Assembly (NCBI GenBank): GCA_012522035.1
Contig: JAAYLF010000206.1
Coordinates: 1 to 6,165 of the forward strand
Direction of reading: 5' to 3'
DNA from: Clostridiaceae bacterium
GTDB taxonomy: Bacteria; Bacillota; Clostridia; UBA1212; DUPL01
DNA: 6,165 nt
Part shown: in pieces, positions 6,068-6,165 of the stretch
Position numbering within the stretch: position 1 is the first letter of the stretch
How the letters are laid out: each line of letters starts with the position of its first letter
Notes under the pieces: generated by a model
Told to the model about the DNA's origin: nothing
Database searches by the model: none
Seen by the model: only the letters and a program-made list of their open reading frames with translations
Program-made: the position numbers and the translations under genes

Positions 6068-6096
6068 ATTTTACCAAAAATCCTGCATAAAGTAAA
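6068..6096 (-). promoter_or_regulatory. Sigma-A-like promoter of rsmE
   Basis: TTTACT (6091-6096, 4 of 6 to consensus) is followed at 17 bp by TAAAAT (6068-6073, 5 of 6). The predicted leader is about 25-30 nt. The -35 box coincides with the T-rich tail of the preceding terminator, so end of one unit and start of the next are fused. A 6-bp inverted repeat, TTTTAC/GTAAAA (6069-6074 and 6092-6097), spans the promoter and could be incidental. Confidence 0.55.
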
Positions 6097-6119
6097 ACAC
6101 GGAACAATCGTTCCGCGTT
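6091..6119 (-). terminator. Intrinsic terminator of the gene upstream of rsmE
   Basis: AACGCGGAAC and GTTCCGTGTT form a 10-bp stem with one G.U pair around the 4-nt loop GATT (6096-6119), followed on the minus strand by TTTTACT. The stem begins directly after the TAG stop of the upstream gene. The T-tract is short and interrupted, so efficiency may be moderate. On the plus strand there is no T-run after the stem, so it acts in the minus direction only. Confidence 0.65.
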
Positions 6120-6165
6120 CTACTTGCTTACCTTGCCAGCATACTCTTTCAGCAGCCTCACATAC
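6120..6165 (-). CDS. C-terminal 14 codons of an unidentified gene (cut by right edge)
   Basis: A minus-strand frame reads YVRLLKEYAGKVSK and ends at TAG (6120-6122), immediately before a good intrinsic terminator, which is the main reason to believe it is a real gene end. The tail is helical and basic. In many Firmicutes prmA (ribosomal protein L11 methyltransferase) precedes rsmE, but this tail does not resemble the PrmA C-terminus as I know it, so I do not name it. One other minus-strand frame is also open across these bases, so even the frame is not certain. Confidence 0.5.
   Translation of the reverse strand, partial: YVRLLKEYAGKVSK

Noticed and set aside
1..6165. Mobile element, defence or phage signatures
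   Set aside because: No transposase, integrase, direct-repeat array, tRNA-linked attachment site or break in gene style is visible; every frame with coding character is a core gene.

Overview
The window carries a compact, single-direction block of housekeeping genes. All are on the minus strand, so transcription runs from high to low coordinates. Moderate-to-low GC, strong AGGAGG-type ribosome binding sites, single-chain (alpha2-type) glycyl-tRNA synthetase, a RemA (DUF370) protein and the gene order yicC-remA-gmk-rpoZ all point to a Gram-positive Firmicute. The most likely source is an anaerobic Clostridia member of the Acetivibrio/Ruminiclostridium (Clostridium thermocellum-like) group; the genus is an inference from general resemblance, not a database match.

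Layout in the direction of transcription: (1) the last 14 codons of an unidentified gene (6120-6165), closed by an intrinsic terminator (6091-6119). (2) rsmE, the 16S rRNA m3U1498 methyltransferase, behind its own sigma-A-like promoter. (3) An 89-bp gap with an extended -10 promoter, and a hairpin falling at the predicted transcription start. (4) A tight run yicC, remA, gmk, rpoZ, glyQS with gaps of 16 nt, a 4-nt overlap, 18 nt and 11 nt. (5) A 67-bp gap with a possible promoter and a small hairpin. (6) The first 576 codons of ppdK (pyruvate, phosphate dikinase), which runs off the left edge. No gene-free stretch reaches 100 bp, and I see no tRNA, rRNA, mobile element, CRISPR or long repeat.

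The genes share a theme of RNA and information processing: rRNA modification (RsmE), RNA turnover (YicC), a DNA-binding regulator (RemA), GTP/dGTP precursor supply (Gmk), RNA polymerase assembly (omega) and tRNA charging (GlyQS). They lead into a central carbon enzyme that interconverts PEP and pyruvate with AMP and PPi (PPDK).

Nothing here looks like a new defence or mobile system. The points most worth checking are a guanylate kinase with non-canonical residues in a normally conserved GMP-binding segment, the joining of the yicC-rpoZ cluster to glyQS-ppdK without the usual neighbours, and a hairpin at the probable 5' end of the yicC-operon transcript.
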